From contig LR746278.1 of the NCBI GenBank assembly GCA_902729315.2, forward strand, positions 2,861,501-2,925,500: a stretch of 64,000 nucleotides of DNA, given 5' to 3'. This DNA comes from Spirodela intermedia (lineage: Eukaryota; Streptophyta; Magnoliopsida; Alismatales; Araceae). Within the stretch, counting starts at the first letter, position 1; each line of letters begins with the position of its first letter. The notes below the pieces were generated by a model that saw only the letters and a program-made list of their open reading frames with translations, searched no databases and was not told the DNA's origin. A program made the position numbers and the translations under genes. Positions 1-13,966 of the stretch are shown here, in pieces.

Positions 1-749
1 TCCTTGTTGAAAAAATTTAAATGAGGAAGAAACCCTTACTAGTATGCTTATCAACGTGTATCTGGTCTATATGGGTGTTAGAGAGCTAGCCTCTTCTTTA
101 TGCATGAAAAATATTCTCTACGGTTTGGTTCCTAGAATTTCAAGATGCCGAAATAATTAAATGAAGATTAATATAAATTCAATCAAATAATATTACATAC
201 CTCATGGATAGGGCAAGAAGAGAGAATCTAATTCAATCGTGGCCTTAGATTATGCATGCGTATGAATATAGAGTCAATCGGCCATAGTCTGCTAAAAATA
301 TAAGAAAAATAGATATCTTTTGTCCTTACCACTAAAGCCTCTCTATTACTAAGTACAAGAGCATGTTTATTATGCTCGACTCCCTCTAATCTTCTCCTAG
401 GAATATTGATCCTTCTGGGCGACCCAACTCTTCCCTTTCAGCCCTCTGGCCGACTTGTAAGCTATGACCTCCCTTCTGGAGAGCCAGAGGTGCTTTCTAT
501 GGAGAAGCCCAATTACAGAGGGCTACCGTTCTGATGAATCTCTGCGACTCGCTATAATAGGCATAGAGAGTTCTATACATCGGCGTCTAGTCGCAGTTGC
601 ACCATTCAATTGAGTAAAGTAGATCAAAGTTCTCAAGGCACTTTAGAACTTTTTAAGGACGACTCCCCAAGCATTCAAACTTATTCTTGAAGATCCTCGG
701 AAGGTGGATAAGCGCGGCGGCGGCGGCCGCCGGCGATCCCTGCGGAAGT
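1..749. other. AT-rich spacer downstream of glycolate oxidase
   Basis: No supportable gene is seen here. The first ~600 bases are AT-rich with no long ATG-started frame. The last ~100 bases before 750 are a GC-rich stretch that should be the 3' UTR of the minus-strand glycolate oxidase gene. Confidence 0.6.
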
Positions 750-3784
<3,035 letters not shown>

Positions 3785-5499
3785 CTTGGGCGACTACTCT
3801 GCCGAGCAAGGAACAGAGTTACGCGCAGCTGTCGAACTTCGTATGATCCACGGAGAGAAAGCGTAAAGAAAAACAGGAAGCGGCAAAGCCCGAGGCCAGA
3901 TAGAAGCTGAATCATCGTTTTGAACGCATAAAAACAGGGAGAAAGCCAAGAAGAGACCCCTTCTCCGTCGAGTAGAGGAGGAAGAACACCGTCGGAGGGA
4001 GGAGATGAAGGATCGAGTCACAGGGGAAAGAACGAGCCCAGGTGTCGAAATCGAGGCATCCCCGCGTGAAGAAAACAGATCATACGGGAACAGGGGGAGG
4101 GAGGGAGGGAGGGAGGGCACCTTGTGGTAGCTGTGAGTGGAACAGAGCACCGGATGGAAGAAGCCAACGGAATGGAAATGCGGAGGTGGGGAAGAGGGTC
4201 CTATCTATGTAGGAGAGAGGTGGTGTAGTCGTCTGTTTGGTGATAATTGAGGACTGTAAACAGACGAGCGAGAGAGATGGAGATGGAGATGGCGACAAGC
4301 TTGGGGCTGCGAAGGGATAAACCGAATATGTGGAAGGAAAAAGAGGAGGAAGAAAACTGAGAGCTCGTTCTGGATCAGCCTTTCGAGGTGGTCGTGAAGA
4401 GCGGCATCTCCAACGCGCCCTCATCCACAAACGTCCATCCTTCCATTCCTCCCATAACCAGACAACCTGAAGAAGCATCATCATTCGCTCTCTCTCTCTC
4501 TCTCTCTCTAGCTCCTTTTTACCCTTTTCGGAAAATTGAGGGAGAAAAATTAGAGAACGCCAGAAAATTAGCTCCCACACGTGAACCCATGCACCAGAAA
4601 TAAAAGAATACGATATTTTCCTGAGGCGCTGAGCGCAGGCCTTATCCCCGAAAGGCAGGTGCCAACCGGTGGTGTGATGACGTCATATTTCGAGATTATT
4701 GATAAAATAAAATATAATGCGTATTTTTCACGGTCAGCCCCAGAGAAATAATCCCCCTAAATGGGCTAAATATGGAATATTATTTATAAAAATCCCCATA
4801 TTATTGACTCAGATATCCGGAAACAAGTTTCAGTGGGTTAATTTATTTCTGAGGAATCATCCCCCGAAAAATAATGCCCGTAAATGGGCTAAATATGGAA
4901 TATTATTTGTAAAAAAAACCCCGAAAAATATCCATTATATTGATTCAGCCATCCCGAAACCAGATTATTCTGTATGCGTACTTATGTGGGTTAATTTATT
5001 TTTGAGGAATCCACACCATGTGGACCTTCGCAAGGCCGGGAAACATCTGGTCCTGGGCCAGCCCATTAAAAGTGTCCATGATCGTTGAGCCCCAATATGT
5101 GGATGGACCACTATCTATTTTCTTCTCAGATTTGGGCTCAGATGGCGCAGGTCCTTCCGAGGCCCAATTCAAATCAATACCAGTCGTCTTAATTCTGACG
5201 GTGGAGTGGGCCGAAGTCAAGCTGGGACCCACCTGAGGACCTATCTGGGCCCCATAATCCCGCCCCTGGACCTTTGGATGTTGGGGTTTGGGTGGGGGGG
5301 AGGAGAGAGAGAGAAATTGGCGACTAGAGAGCGAGAGAGGGAGGGGGAGGGGGAGAGTGACAGGGATAGATAGAGAGAGAGAAATTGGCTGAGAGTTGGA
5401 GGGGACCGGAGGTGGCGGGACGGCGTTGGACAGATCTGATCGGTGCTTGGTTCGGGCCATCCCTCCGGCGAGGGGAAAGCAGAGGCGGGGGAGGTGACA
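3785..5499. promoter_or_regulatory. Divergent promoter region between glycolate oxidase and the transporter
   Basis: This stretch of about 1.7 kb separates two divergently transcribed genes, so it holds both 5' leaders and promoters. The oxidase side (to ~4600) is rich in GA/CT tracts, including (CT)n at 4487-4509 and G-rich repeats near 4090-4120. The middle holds an imperfect tandem duplication (4737-5013). The transporter side (5050-5260) carries several TGGGCC/GGCCCA site II motifs and then a GA-rich leader (5300-5400). No clear TATA box was identified for either gene. Frames in this region look like chance ORFs. Confidence 0.55.
4737..5013. repeat. Imperfect tandem duplication, two units of ~124 and ~153 bp
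   Basis: Unit 1 (about 4737-4860) and unit 2 (about 4861-5013) share, in the same order, the block TAAATGGGCTAAATATGGAA, then TATTATTT, an ATT(G)A(C/T)TCAG segment, and GTGGGTTAATTTATTT followed by GAGGAATC. Unit 2 is longer because of an insertion near 4965-4985. No coding frame spans it. Confidence 0.8.
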
Positions 5500-7919
5500 A
5501 TGGCGGACGACCGGCTCTGTGGGAGGACGAGGGCAGGCTGGATCACCTACGCCTACCTCCTCCTCTACATCAGCCTCTCAGGGTCCCAGATCTTCTTCAA
5601 CAAGGTCGGTAGGAAACGATACTCCGCTCTCGTGCTCCTCTCCTCTTATCTTTCTGCAACAAGGTCAGCAGGAAATGTCATCTTCACAACTTCCACGAAC
5701 GGAAATGGTGCTGGTTCGTGGTCTTTTTGAAGAACTGGGTCATTCACACTGTCGTATGCGTCCAATAAGCAGTATTTGCTCACCTGGACCTAGGAATTTC
5801 ACTGTCCACAGTGTTAGCTATCTTTCTTGTCCAGCTTATTGCGTCGGCGCAAAGTATGCTCCCAGAGTTGGCTGCTGGAAGTTGAAAAGCCTCGCACTAC
5901 TGTTCTAATTTATGTCTCCAAAATGATGCCTGGAGAATGAGAACCTCACGTTAGTTCCCTTCCTGCTCACCGAGATTCGCTGCAGATGTCAATTGATGCG
6001 TGATAACTGTTCAGAGGCAGCATTGCCCCGATTTTCTTTGAATTTCCCCCCAGACCGATTCACGTGCTGTAATATGAGATTAACATGTATCTTTTGTTCA
6101 TCTTGATTGTTTATCTGCACCTTTCTACACTAGCTAACTCTATTGTGCTCTTGAGGTTGCAGTGGGTTTTGTCCTCCAAGGAAATCAACTTCCCCTTCCC
6201 AGTTGCCTTGACCCTGCTTCACATGATCTTCTCCTCAGTGCTATGCTTCATAATCGCAAAAGTATTTAAGGTATACTTCCAAAATCTATATGTGATTCTA
6301 TTTCACCACCAAGATTTTTGAATTCGTATCTAATGGAAAGGCTGGAATAAGAGATGCGCTCAATATTATCTGCATCTAGAGCTACCTAATCAAAGTTTTT
6401 TTTTGCTCAATTTTCACGTTTGCGTATTAGTTGATTATTTCTTTATTTTTTCTCAGCTCATAAAGATTGAGGAGGGGATCACTTCAGAAATGTGAGTACA
6501 AAGTGAACTCGGATATATGTAGCTTGGGTGAAATTAATGCGATATATCTTAACTCTGGTGCAAGATAACGAGAGGTAGTTCTAATACATGCATTATAGAG
6601 TAGATCTGTAGATGAGATAATGATATAATTATCACTCCCGGATGATTTTAGCCTATTTTTCCCCCAGGTCAAGAAAACAATGTTATTGATTGGTGCTGAC
6701 ACTTAAGACTTAAGGACAAGCCTTCGGAAGTGAGCACCCATGTGTAAATTACCATCAGAAAACCCTGAACGGGTTTTAAATGGAGTATTTATCTATCCAC
6801 CATAAAGACATTGCTGTTGTTAGTAATCCGTTGCGCATAAAGACAATTTGGACTAGACATATTATATATTTTTGAAAGCCAGGATGGATAAGATTTTATG
6901 CACTTTTTGTCATGATATAGTTTCTCTCATTTTTTAATTATACTTTTTTTTAATAATTTCATTGGATAATATTGCATTGCATAATATAAATGATAACCGT
7001 GGCTGCAGTTTCTTCCGGACATTGGTTATATAGTTTCTACTAGAATATTGATGAATGGTGGAGAATGTAAATGTGTTTTTAGAATGGTGGAGAACATGAT
7101 ATGAAGTCCACGTAGAAAGGCAGGATTGGCCAATAATTGAGCATAACAAACCGTAGCACATCTTGTGAATCTGGAAATTATGTTAATATTCATCTGTTGA
7201 AGAAGAGAGAAGGGTAGTTTTAAAATGAAACATCATTCAAGGAGCTAGGAAATATCCTAATGTTCTCCTATCGAAGAAGTGAGAAGTGCTGTGTTAAAAT
7301 GGAACACATTGAAGGAGCCTTGAGCTATCCTTTCGGAGGATTAGCTTTGAGAAAATCGGGACGGTTTAAATCATGCAGAGTAAATTATCACCAGGAACTA
7401 AGTATGATGCAAAGTGCAATGTCTTTCAGACAACCATTGATAAAGAGACGGAAACAGCGTGTAGATGTCATATAGAGTGGAGTAATTATGATGGGGGAGA
7501 AATAAAAATAGTTTCATGTGGTCATTTGTGCTTATGTCATATTTGTCTTCGTGGAGAGCACAAAATAATTGTAGGCACTTTGCTTAGTTTCAGTTCGACA
7601 CTAATCTGGCGAATTGATGTGAACTTTATTAGTTTGCAATATGCTTCGATTTTTTTCTCATCATACAATGTATTGATTCTTTTCACGTCTGACGTTAATG
7701 CGCTAGTTCCCTTTCTGCCGTCAATTCAGGATTTACTAGCTGGGCTTTCTAAAAAGTATTGATGCTATTTCATTTATGGTGTTCAGATACTTAACATCAG
7801 TCATCCCAATTGGTGCAATGTTTGCCATGACTCTGTGGTTGGGAAACAGCGCATATCTATATATTTCCGTGGCTTTTGCTCAAATGCTTAAAGCCATTAG
7901 TAAGTATCAAATCCGCCCT

Positions 7920-7981
<62 letters not shown>

Positions 7982-9102
7982 CATGTTCTTATGATGAAGT
8001 GCCTTTGACATGGTCGCTTACCAAACTTTTCAGTGCCCGTTGCCGTGTTTATTCTGGGCGTGGCAGTGGGTCTTGAGGTAATGAGCTGCAGAATGCTCTT
8101 TATCATGTCTGTCATCAGTTTTGGAGTTATTGTGGCATCCTATGGGGAAGTCAGCGTCAGCTGGGTGGGAGTGATATACCAAATGGGCGGCGTCATAGGC
8201 GAAGCTTTGAGACTCATATTCGTGGAGATTTTCGTTAAGAAGAAGGGCATCCGACTAAGCTCCATATCAGTCATGTACTATGTGAGCCCATGCAGGTACG
8301 TTGGGTTCATATCCCTGCTCATCATCAATGGCTACTCTGGTTCATTAACATGGATGCTGCTGGCCTGTCTTCTTCAGTGCTCTATGCCTCTTCCTTCCAT
8401 GGATACTCTTAGAGAAGCCAAAGATGGACAGCTACACGAATTGGAACTTCCCCCTGCACATTCTGTTTCTGAACTGCCTCTGCACCTTTGCTCTCAATCT
8501 ATCCGTCTTCCTCGTCATCACCCACACCAGCGCCTTGACGATTCGTGTCACTGGAGTCGTGAGGGACTGGCTGGTCGTCTTGGTGTCGGCTCTGCTCTTC
8601 GCCGACTCAAAGCTGACTCTGATCAACCTACTCGGCTACGCCATTGGTACACATGGGGACCTTACATATGATTCCCTTAGCGTATTTACCCCTCTTTTAC
8701 TGAAACCATAGGAACATATCTACACATTTATGTGTAGATATGCTTAATGCATGAATATATCTTCTTCTTGCATCATACAGTGACTTCATAAGTTGCTATT
8801 TATTGTGTGATATATATCCACAGATATGCCTATTTATTAGCCCGTTCTTCATGCTACAAACTGCTGCCGGACATAACTCATTAGTCATGTGGGGCTGTTA
8901 ATCACACAAGATGCTTGGTTCTGCAGCTATCGCAGGAGTGGTCTCATATAACAATCACAAGCTAAAGAAGGAAGCGACTCAGGTTGGCAGCGAACAGGCC
9001 GCTGTCGCTGCCGCCGCCAGCAACAACAACAAAGAAGAGTTAGAGGAAGTCGGGACCTCCCTGGTTTCTCAGGATGAGAAAGATAGACTAATCGAGAGAT
9101 GA
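5500..9102 (+). CDS. Sugar-phosphate/phosphate translocator-like membrane carrier
   Basis: Member of the plant triose-phosphate/nucleotide-sugar transporter (DMT) superfamily, resembling Arabidopsis At3g17430 and At1g48230. Its substrate is not known from sequence. Seven exons: 5500-5604, 6163-6270, 6457-6491, 7787-7899, 8034-8295, 8378-8646, 8927-9102, all GT-AG and in phase, giving 355 aa. The start MADDRL matches the family start just before the first membrane segment (GWITYAYLLLYISLSGSQIF). Conserved blocks include IFFNK/WVLSSKEINFP, TSVIPIGAMFAMTLWLGN, AFAQMLKAIMPVAVF, QMGGVIGEALRLIFVE, and SALTIRVTGVVRDWLVVLVSAL. The soluble tail begins after YNNHKLKKEA. About ten membrane helices are expected, probably in an endomembrane. 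Intron 4 contains a (CA)n(TA)n microsatellite. The product has no plastid transit peptide, unlike true plastid translocators. Confidence 0.93.
7926..7982. repeat. (CA)n(TA)n microsatellite in intron 4 of the transporter
   Basis: About 17 CA units run straight into about 10 TA units. The tract lies between the donor at 7900 and the acceptor at 8032-8033, so it fills about half of the 134 bp intron. Confidence 0.95.
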
Positions 9103-9684
9103 TACTCCATTGAAGGAAGGTTGTGTTGGCTCAAGCTTCCCTGTCATGAAAAAATGGAGGTTTATGATGTCTGTTCATTACCTTCGTCAATTTTATTTTT
9201 TTGATGTATTTTTCGGAATATTTCCATAAATTTCTCTTGCCTCCTGCAGACGGGTTCCTCCTGAGGTCTCCCTTGATTCAGATTTTTCCAGTTTTTTTCA
9301 AATTCGGTTTTTTTTTGCATAAAATATAGGGAAATAATGAACTTAGCCTTATTTTTTTCCAGAAAAAGAAAAACCATGGATAGACCTCTTACCGTGAGAG
9401 GTAGAGCGAGAGAGAGACGGGTCGTGCCGAATATAGTAAGGTCAGCCACGCAGTTTGTGGCTTCTAATGGGCTTTTAGCTGCCAGGCCCAACTGTAATCA
9501 TGGGTCACGGTTCAGCCCGATTGCATTGGAGGCCGTGCTGCGAGGCGGTCGGCGTCCCACGTCAAGGCGCACGTGCGGAACACGGTGGGAGCGTCTCCGT
9601 GAGTGGGAAGAGATTGACCGAGGAGAGTGAAGGAAGACGTCGGGAGAAGGGGAGAGCAGGGAAGAGCAGAGAGGGTGAAGGACG
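9103..9684. other. Short spacer between the transporter and DEG5
   Basis: This is the 3' UTR of the transporter followed by the DEG5 promoter and leader. Site II-like elements (AATGGGCTTTTAGC near 9468, GGCCCAA near 9485) lie about 200 bp before the DEG5 start. The leader near 9620-9680 is purine-rich. No other gene is seen. Confidence 0.5.
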
Positions 9685-12600
9685 ATGTTCTTCTCTTTGC
9701 TTCCTTCTTCCTCTCCTCCGGCGAGCCCCGGAATGCCAGTAGATGCAGAGGTAGCCCCAGGGTCTCGTCCTTCTCCTCCTCCATCTTCTTTTTCTTCTAA
9801 AACGCCTGCTCTACCTCGTGCTTTGTTGGACGTGAGAGGGGAATGGAAGGCGGAGGGGAGGGACATCTGCGGCCGCAACCTTGGAAGGCGACTGGTTCTG
9901 GCCTCCTCCGCCTCCTTGCTTCTCAACGCTTCCTTCCTCGGATCCGTGTATCCGAGAGACTCCGCGACTTCAACTCAGAACGCCAGAGCGGCGGAAGAGA
10001 TGGACGACGAGTTCCAGCAGGATGAAAATCGAGTGGTTCGCATTTTCCAGGTAGGTCATCTTCGTCCCCTGTTTCCACCAATTCACAAATCTGTGAAGTT
10101 CTTGTGTAGGGAGGCACGTTGATTGACCGCTGTCTACAGATAGTGGCATCGGATGACGATTTTGCAGGAGACCTCGCCCTCGGTGGTGTTCATCAAGGAT
10201 TTCCAGTTGGTGAGAGACCCGAAGAAGAGGAGACCTCTTAATAATTCTGCAGCCCTAACCTCCGAATCGCCCGGAGCTGGAGGAGGGGAAGAGGATGACG
10301 ATTGGATCAACGACGACGACAGCGCAAATGTTCAAGTCGAAGGAGTGGGCTCGGGTTTCGTGTGGGATAAATCCGGCCACATTGTGAGTATCTCGTTCAC
10401 CCTTTCTCCATTACTTCTAGAGCTATTGCTCACTAGTTGACCGATAGCAGAAATTTCCTCTTGATGACATGAACTGCGTGCTACATAGCAAGAAACTAAG
10501 CTTTGATCTCCTTCATTCAGCGATTTTCAGAAAGCTCATTCGAGCTGTTTTTGCCAGACTTTTCCTCTTTTTGGTTGCTTTTAAGACCATACGATCTCTC
10601 CTAACTATCACCTTCCACCAGCGAAATCAATTTCCTATGGTAAATGATCACCACTGCGATGATTTAGCACAGAAAAAACTAGATAAAGTTGGGGGGCAAA
10701 TGACTTGCGGATCAGACTCAAGGAAGACAGCTGAGCGTAGAAGGCCTCTTTGTCCTCTGAGAAGATAGAAAAGATGGGGTCTATCTAGTAATATGAGCCC
10801 CTTTACCCTTGCATTGACGCCATTAATCTTAGGTTGCCATGGATGCCTTGTTCATCCTCCCCCATTGGTCAGGCGAGCTCATGGGAATTCGTCCAGAGCA
10901 CTAGGATTAATGTCAATGGGGAGCTTGTCTAGTTCCCATGTCTCTATACCTAGAATACTGGTTATCTATTTTTTAAGGTCTACAACCTCTCGATTGTATG
11001 GGTTTTCTTAAAAACTGTTCATCGGCTGAATTTATTTTCTAAACCCTTTACCAGTCACTTACCATTAATATTGTTTATCAACTTCACTGCCGATGAGAGT
11101 TAGCTTCTTTTTTTTTTCTTTTTTTCTTTTTTTTGCGGTGTTCAAGGGGTGCTTACGCTACTGATAGTACTCATCTTTTTCTCTAAGCGATTGGAAACCC
11201 ATGTAACATGCTCTCACCTTCTGTCCATCAATCAGATCACCAATTATCATGTCATAGAGAAGCTTGCGACGGATCAAACAGGCCTCCAACGCTGTAAAGT
11301 CAGTAGGTGGAGGGCTTGGAGTTCCTTCCTTCTACTTTCAGTCATTGTGCTTGTTCCTTATTTTCCTCCCCGCCCCTTCTCAGATCTTTCTCCAGGACAC
11401 AAACGGAAATACTTTTGCCAAGGAGGGCAAGCTCATAGGCCTCGACCCTGCTCACGATCTTGCCGTCCTGAAGGCAACAACATCTACTGCACTTCATATT
11501 ATGTTTTTTTCGAATCAGAGGCGATGAATACAGCTGAGGTGATGTTCTTGCTATCCATTATATTTTAGGTGAATGTTGGGGGAGATAAACTGAGGCCAGT
11601 CATCGTCGGTTCCTCCCGTGATTTGCGTGTGGGCCAGAGCTGCTTTGCCATTGGGAACCCTTACGGCTATGAGAACACTCTCACCATAGGGGTAGGTTTT
11701 TCTGATGAACCAGTGAATTGCAGAAGAGCCCCCAATTCATAAATTTGCAATGTTTATTATATTTAAAATTTAAAATAATAATAACAATTTTGCAGTGTCC
11801 ACCACTAGAAAATATCAGGCTATCAGCGCAAGAATTTATATTCCATGATTTTATTGTTACATTTCTCTATTTTCTGTTGTTTTTTTTATGACAGACAATA
11901 TTGGGTGACATATGTATGAGGCCTGTTGTTGTAATTCTGCAGGTTGTAAGTGGATTGGGCCGGGAGATCCCCTCGCCAAACGGACGGCCCATTAGAGGGG
12001 CCATACAGACAGATGCCGCAATTAATTCCGGTAATATTTTTTGTTTTTACCCCGACAGGTTTTTATCACAAATGATTGTCTCTTTCGAGGATTTCTGTGC
12101 TCTATCCGCCACCGCATAATTTAATAATTTATTTTAATCGGAAAATAAAATTGTGCTGTATCTATGACCAAGCAAGACGGGCCGGCCCTAGGACTCACCC
12201 AGCCCACCAACATCCCTAAATTATGACCCACATTATATTTCGGAATTTCAATACAAAAAACGAAATTCCTAAAATATTTCTCTTCGCGTAATGTTTTTAT
12301 CATTCTTACAAGTTTCTGACTGTCTGTAACTTCCAAAAATAGGCATTTTTTTGGCTACTTGACAACACACTAATAATTAGGAAACAAATCCAATTGATAG
12401 AACTTTCTCTCTCTAGAGTCTCTGATGAGCTGAGTGTTCAGGGAACTCCGGTGGGCCCCTCATCGACTCCCATGGACGCGTGATCGGCGTCAACACGGCC
12501 ACTTTCACTCGCAGAGGTACTTCGCCTTCCTCCTCCCATATCCAAATAAGGAGGCCTTCTCTGTTCGGAATGATCTTGATGCAGTCGCCGGCTGTGTTTG

Positions 12601-12781
12601 AATGGATCTCCCCGGGCGATCCGACGGGGAACAGCGTGATCGATCTCCTTGGCTCCGTTGGTTTTTTCTCGCAGGCTCGGGAATCTCCTCCGGGGTCAAC
12701 TTCGCCGTCCCGATCGACCTCGTGGTGCAGACCGTGCCGTATTTGATAGTCAACGGGACAGCCTCTAGCAACAGGTTCTGA
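9685..12781 (+). CDS. DEG5: DEG5 (protease Do-like 5), chloroplast lumen
   Basis: Serine protease of the HtrA/Deg family. In Arabidopsis DEG5 partners DEG8 in the thylakoid lumen in turnover of damaged photosystem II D1 protein. Eight exons: 9685-10050, 10168-10383, 11236-11298, 11384-11473, 11569-11691, 11943-12030, 12442-12516, 12675-12781, giving 375 aa. The catalytic triad is visible as His199 (NYHV), Asp240 (HDLAVL) and Ser318 (GNSGGP). The protein ends about 50 residues after Ser318 with no PDZ domain, which is diagnostic of DEG5 against DEG1, 2 and 8. The N-terminus is Ser/Pro-rich, then LGRRLVLAS and a hydrophobic stretch, fitting a bipartite lumen transit peptide with a twin arginine. 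Intron 4 (11474-11568) requires a GC donor with a weak context. A poly-C run follows the stop codon. Confidence 0.94.
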
Positions 12782-13098
12782 TCATCCCCCCCCCCCCCAC
12801 TCGTCCTTCTCCCCACAGTCTTTTCTCTCTCGTGCGATGCGGCCCGCTGCTGATTGATTTCCTGGCTTTCTTTCGTTGACCCAATTTCCCGATTCTTTGG
12901 AGACGAGTATGCATGTTTGTAAGTGTAGAGAGAGAGAGTAAGCGTGGCATGTTGGAGAGTGGGCACGCCGTCATTGCACTCAGGGGGGGCAGTGGGTCTT
13001 GATTACTCAACAATGGCGGACATCAAGGAAAGCAGGGGCTTTGCTGCTCTCTGGAGCCCCGACAATCCCCGGACACGAGCCTCCTGCTCCATACTAAA

Positions 13099-13100
<2 letters not shown>

Positions 13101-13130
<30 letters not shown>
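13101..13130. repeat. (CT)15 microsatellite
   Basis: An uninterrupted CT dinucleotide run in the DEG5-AUF spacer. Confidence 0.95.
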
Positions 13131-13134
<4 letters not shown>

Positions 13135-13403
13135 GATGTGTACAGGGGAGGAGAGGAGCGATGGAATCTGCATGGCCACGGGTGATGGAGCTCGGGGCCC
13201 TTTTCATGTAGTGTAGTTTTGGCATCAAGAGGGAGAGAGTAGAGAGAGAGAGCCCAAAGCTGACCAACGGGAGAGATGGAGGTCTGGTGGCCTCCCTCTT
13301 CCCGAAAGGCCGAGAGACAAACGATTTTGGCAGACAAAAAGCGGAAAGATATTCTCAAGGCTCTTTCCTCATCACCCGAGCTCCATGAATTCATACTTCT
13401 CGA

Positions 13404-13429
13404 AGAGAGAGAGAGAGAGAGAGAGAGAG
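13404..13429. repeat. (GA)13 microsatellite
   Basis: An uninterrupted GA dinucleotide run in the DEG5-AUF spacer, about 350 bp before the TATA-like element of the F-box gene. Confidence 0.95.
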
Positions 13430-13757
13430 GATATTAGGACAAGAAGTTTAGAACTGATCGACGTGGCTGAGAGAGAGATAAAGGCCAGTCCTCGAATAAA
13501 GCGGAGAAAAGGGCTCTCCCTTTTCTCTCACTAAAGAAAAGGCGGGCGGGAGAGAGAGAGAGAGATGCTGGTAGGGCGCATTATCTTCATTGGTTTTTAG
13601 CGCGGTTGTTCGGGGTTCTTCTGTGCCCGGAACTAGTCTGACGAGTTGCGCGTGAGAGAATTGGGGATCTCCCCCTGGCGTGAATATTGTGGCCGGAACC
13701 ACCTACTCTCATCGATTAGGTGCTAGACTGCTAATTAAGTGATTGTCCACCCTTGAG

Positions 13758-13773
13758 TATATTATATATACAT
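13758..13773 (+). promoter_or_regulatory. TATA-like element of the AUF F-box gene
   Basis: TATATTATATATACAT lies about 195 bp before the ATG at 13967. The segment between is CT-rich, typical of a plant 5' leader. Transcription would be expected to start near 13790-13805. Confidence 0.5.
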
Positions 13774-13966
13774 TGATGTGAAGTAATGGCGGTGCAGTGT
13801 GCCGTACAGAGCCGCGGGGAGCTCTGCCCGTCTTCTCCTCCTCTCATCAGCTCTCCTCTCTCTCCCTCTCTCTCGCTCTCCGCTAGGTTAGGGTTGGAGA
13901 GGAGGACGAGCGGAAACGGAGCGATCCGGCCACCGGAGACGGGGACGGAGGTTGCAAGGTAGGACC

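Larger units (their letters stand above)
12782..13966. other. Spacer between DEG5 and the AUF F-box gene
   Basis: It contains a 13-base poly-C (12786-12798), (CT)15 at 13101-13130, (GA)13 at 13404-13429 and further short GA blocks at 13230-13250 and 13550-13565. A TATA-like element lies at 13758-13773. No supportable coding frame. Confidence 0.6.

Noticed and set aside
7776-8115. Frames through the CA/TA microsatellite
   Set aside because: They are read-through of exon 4 and intron 4 of the transporter, or its antisense.
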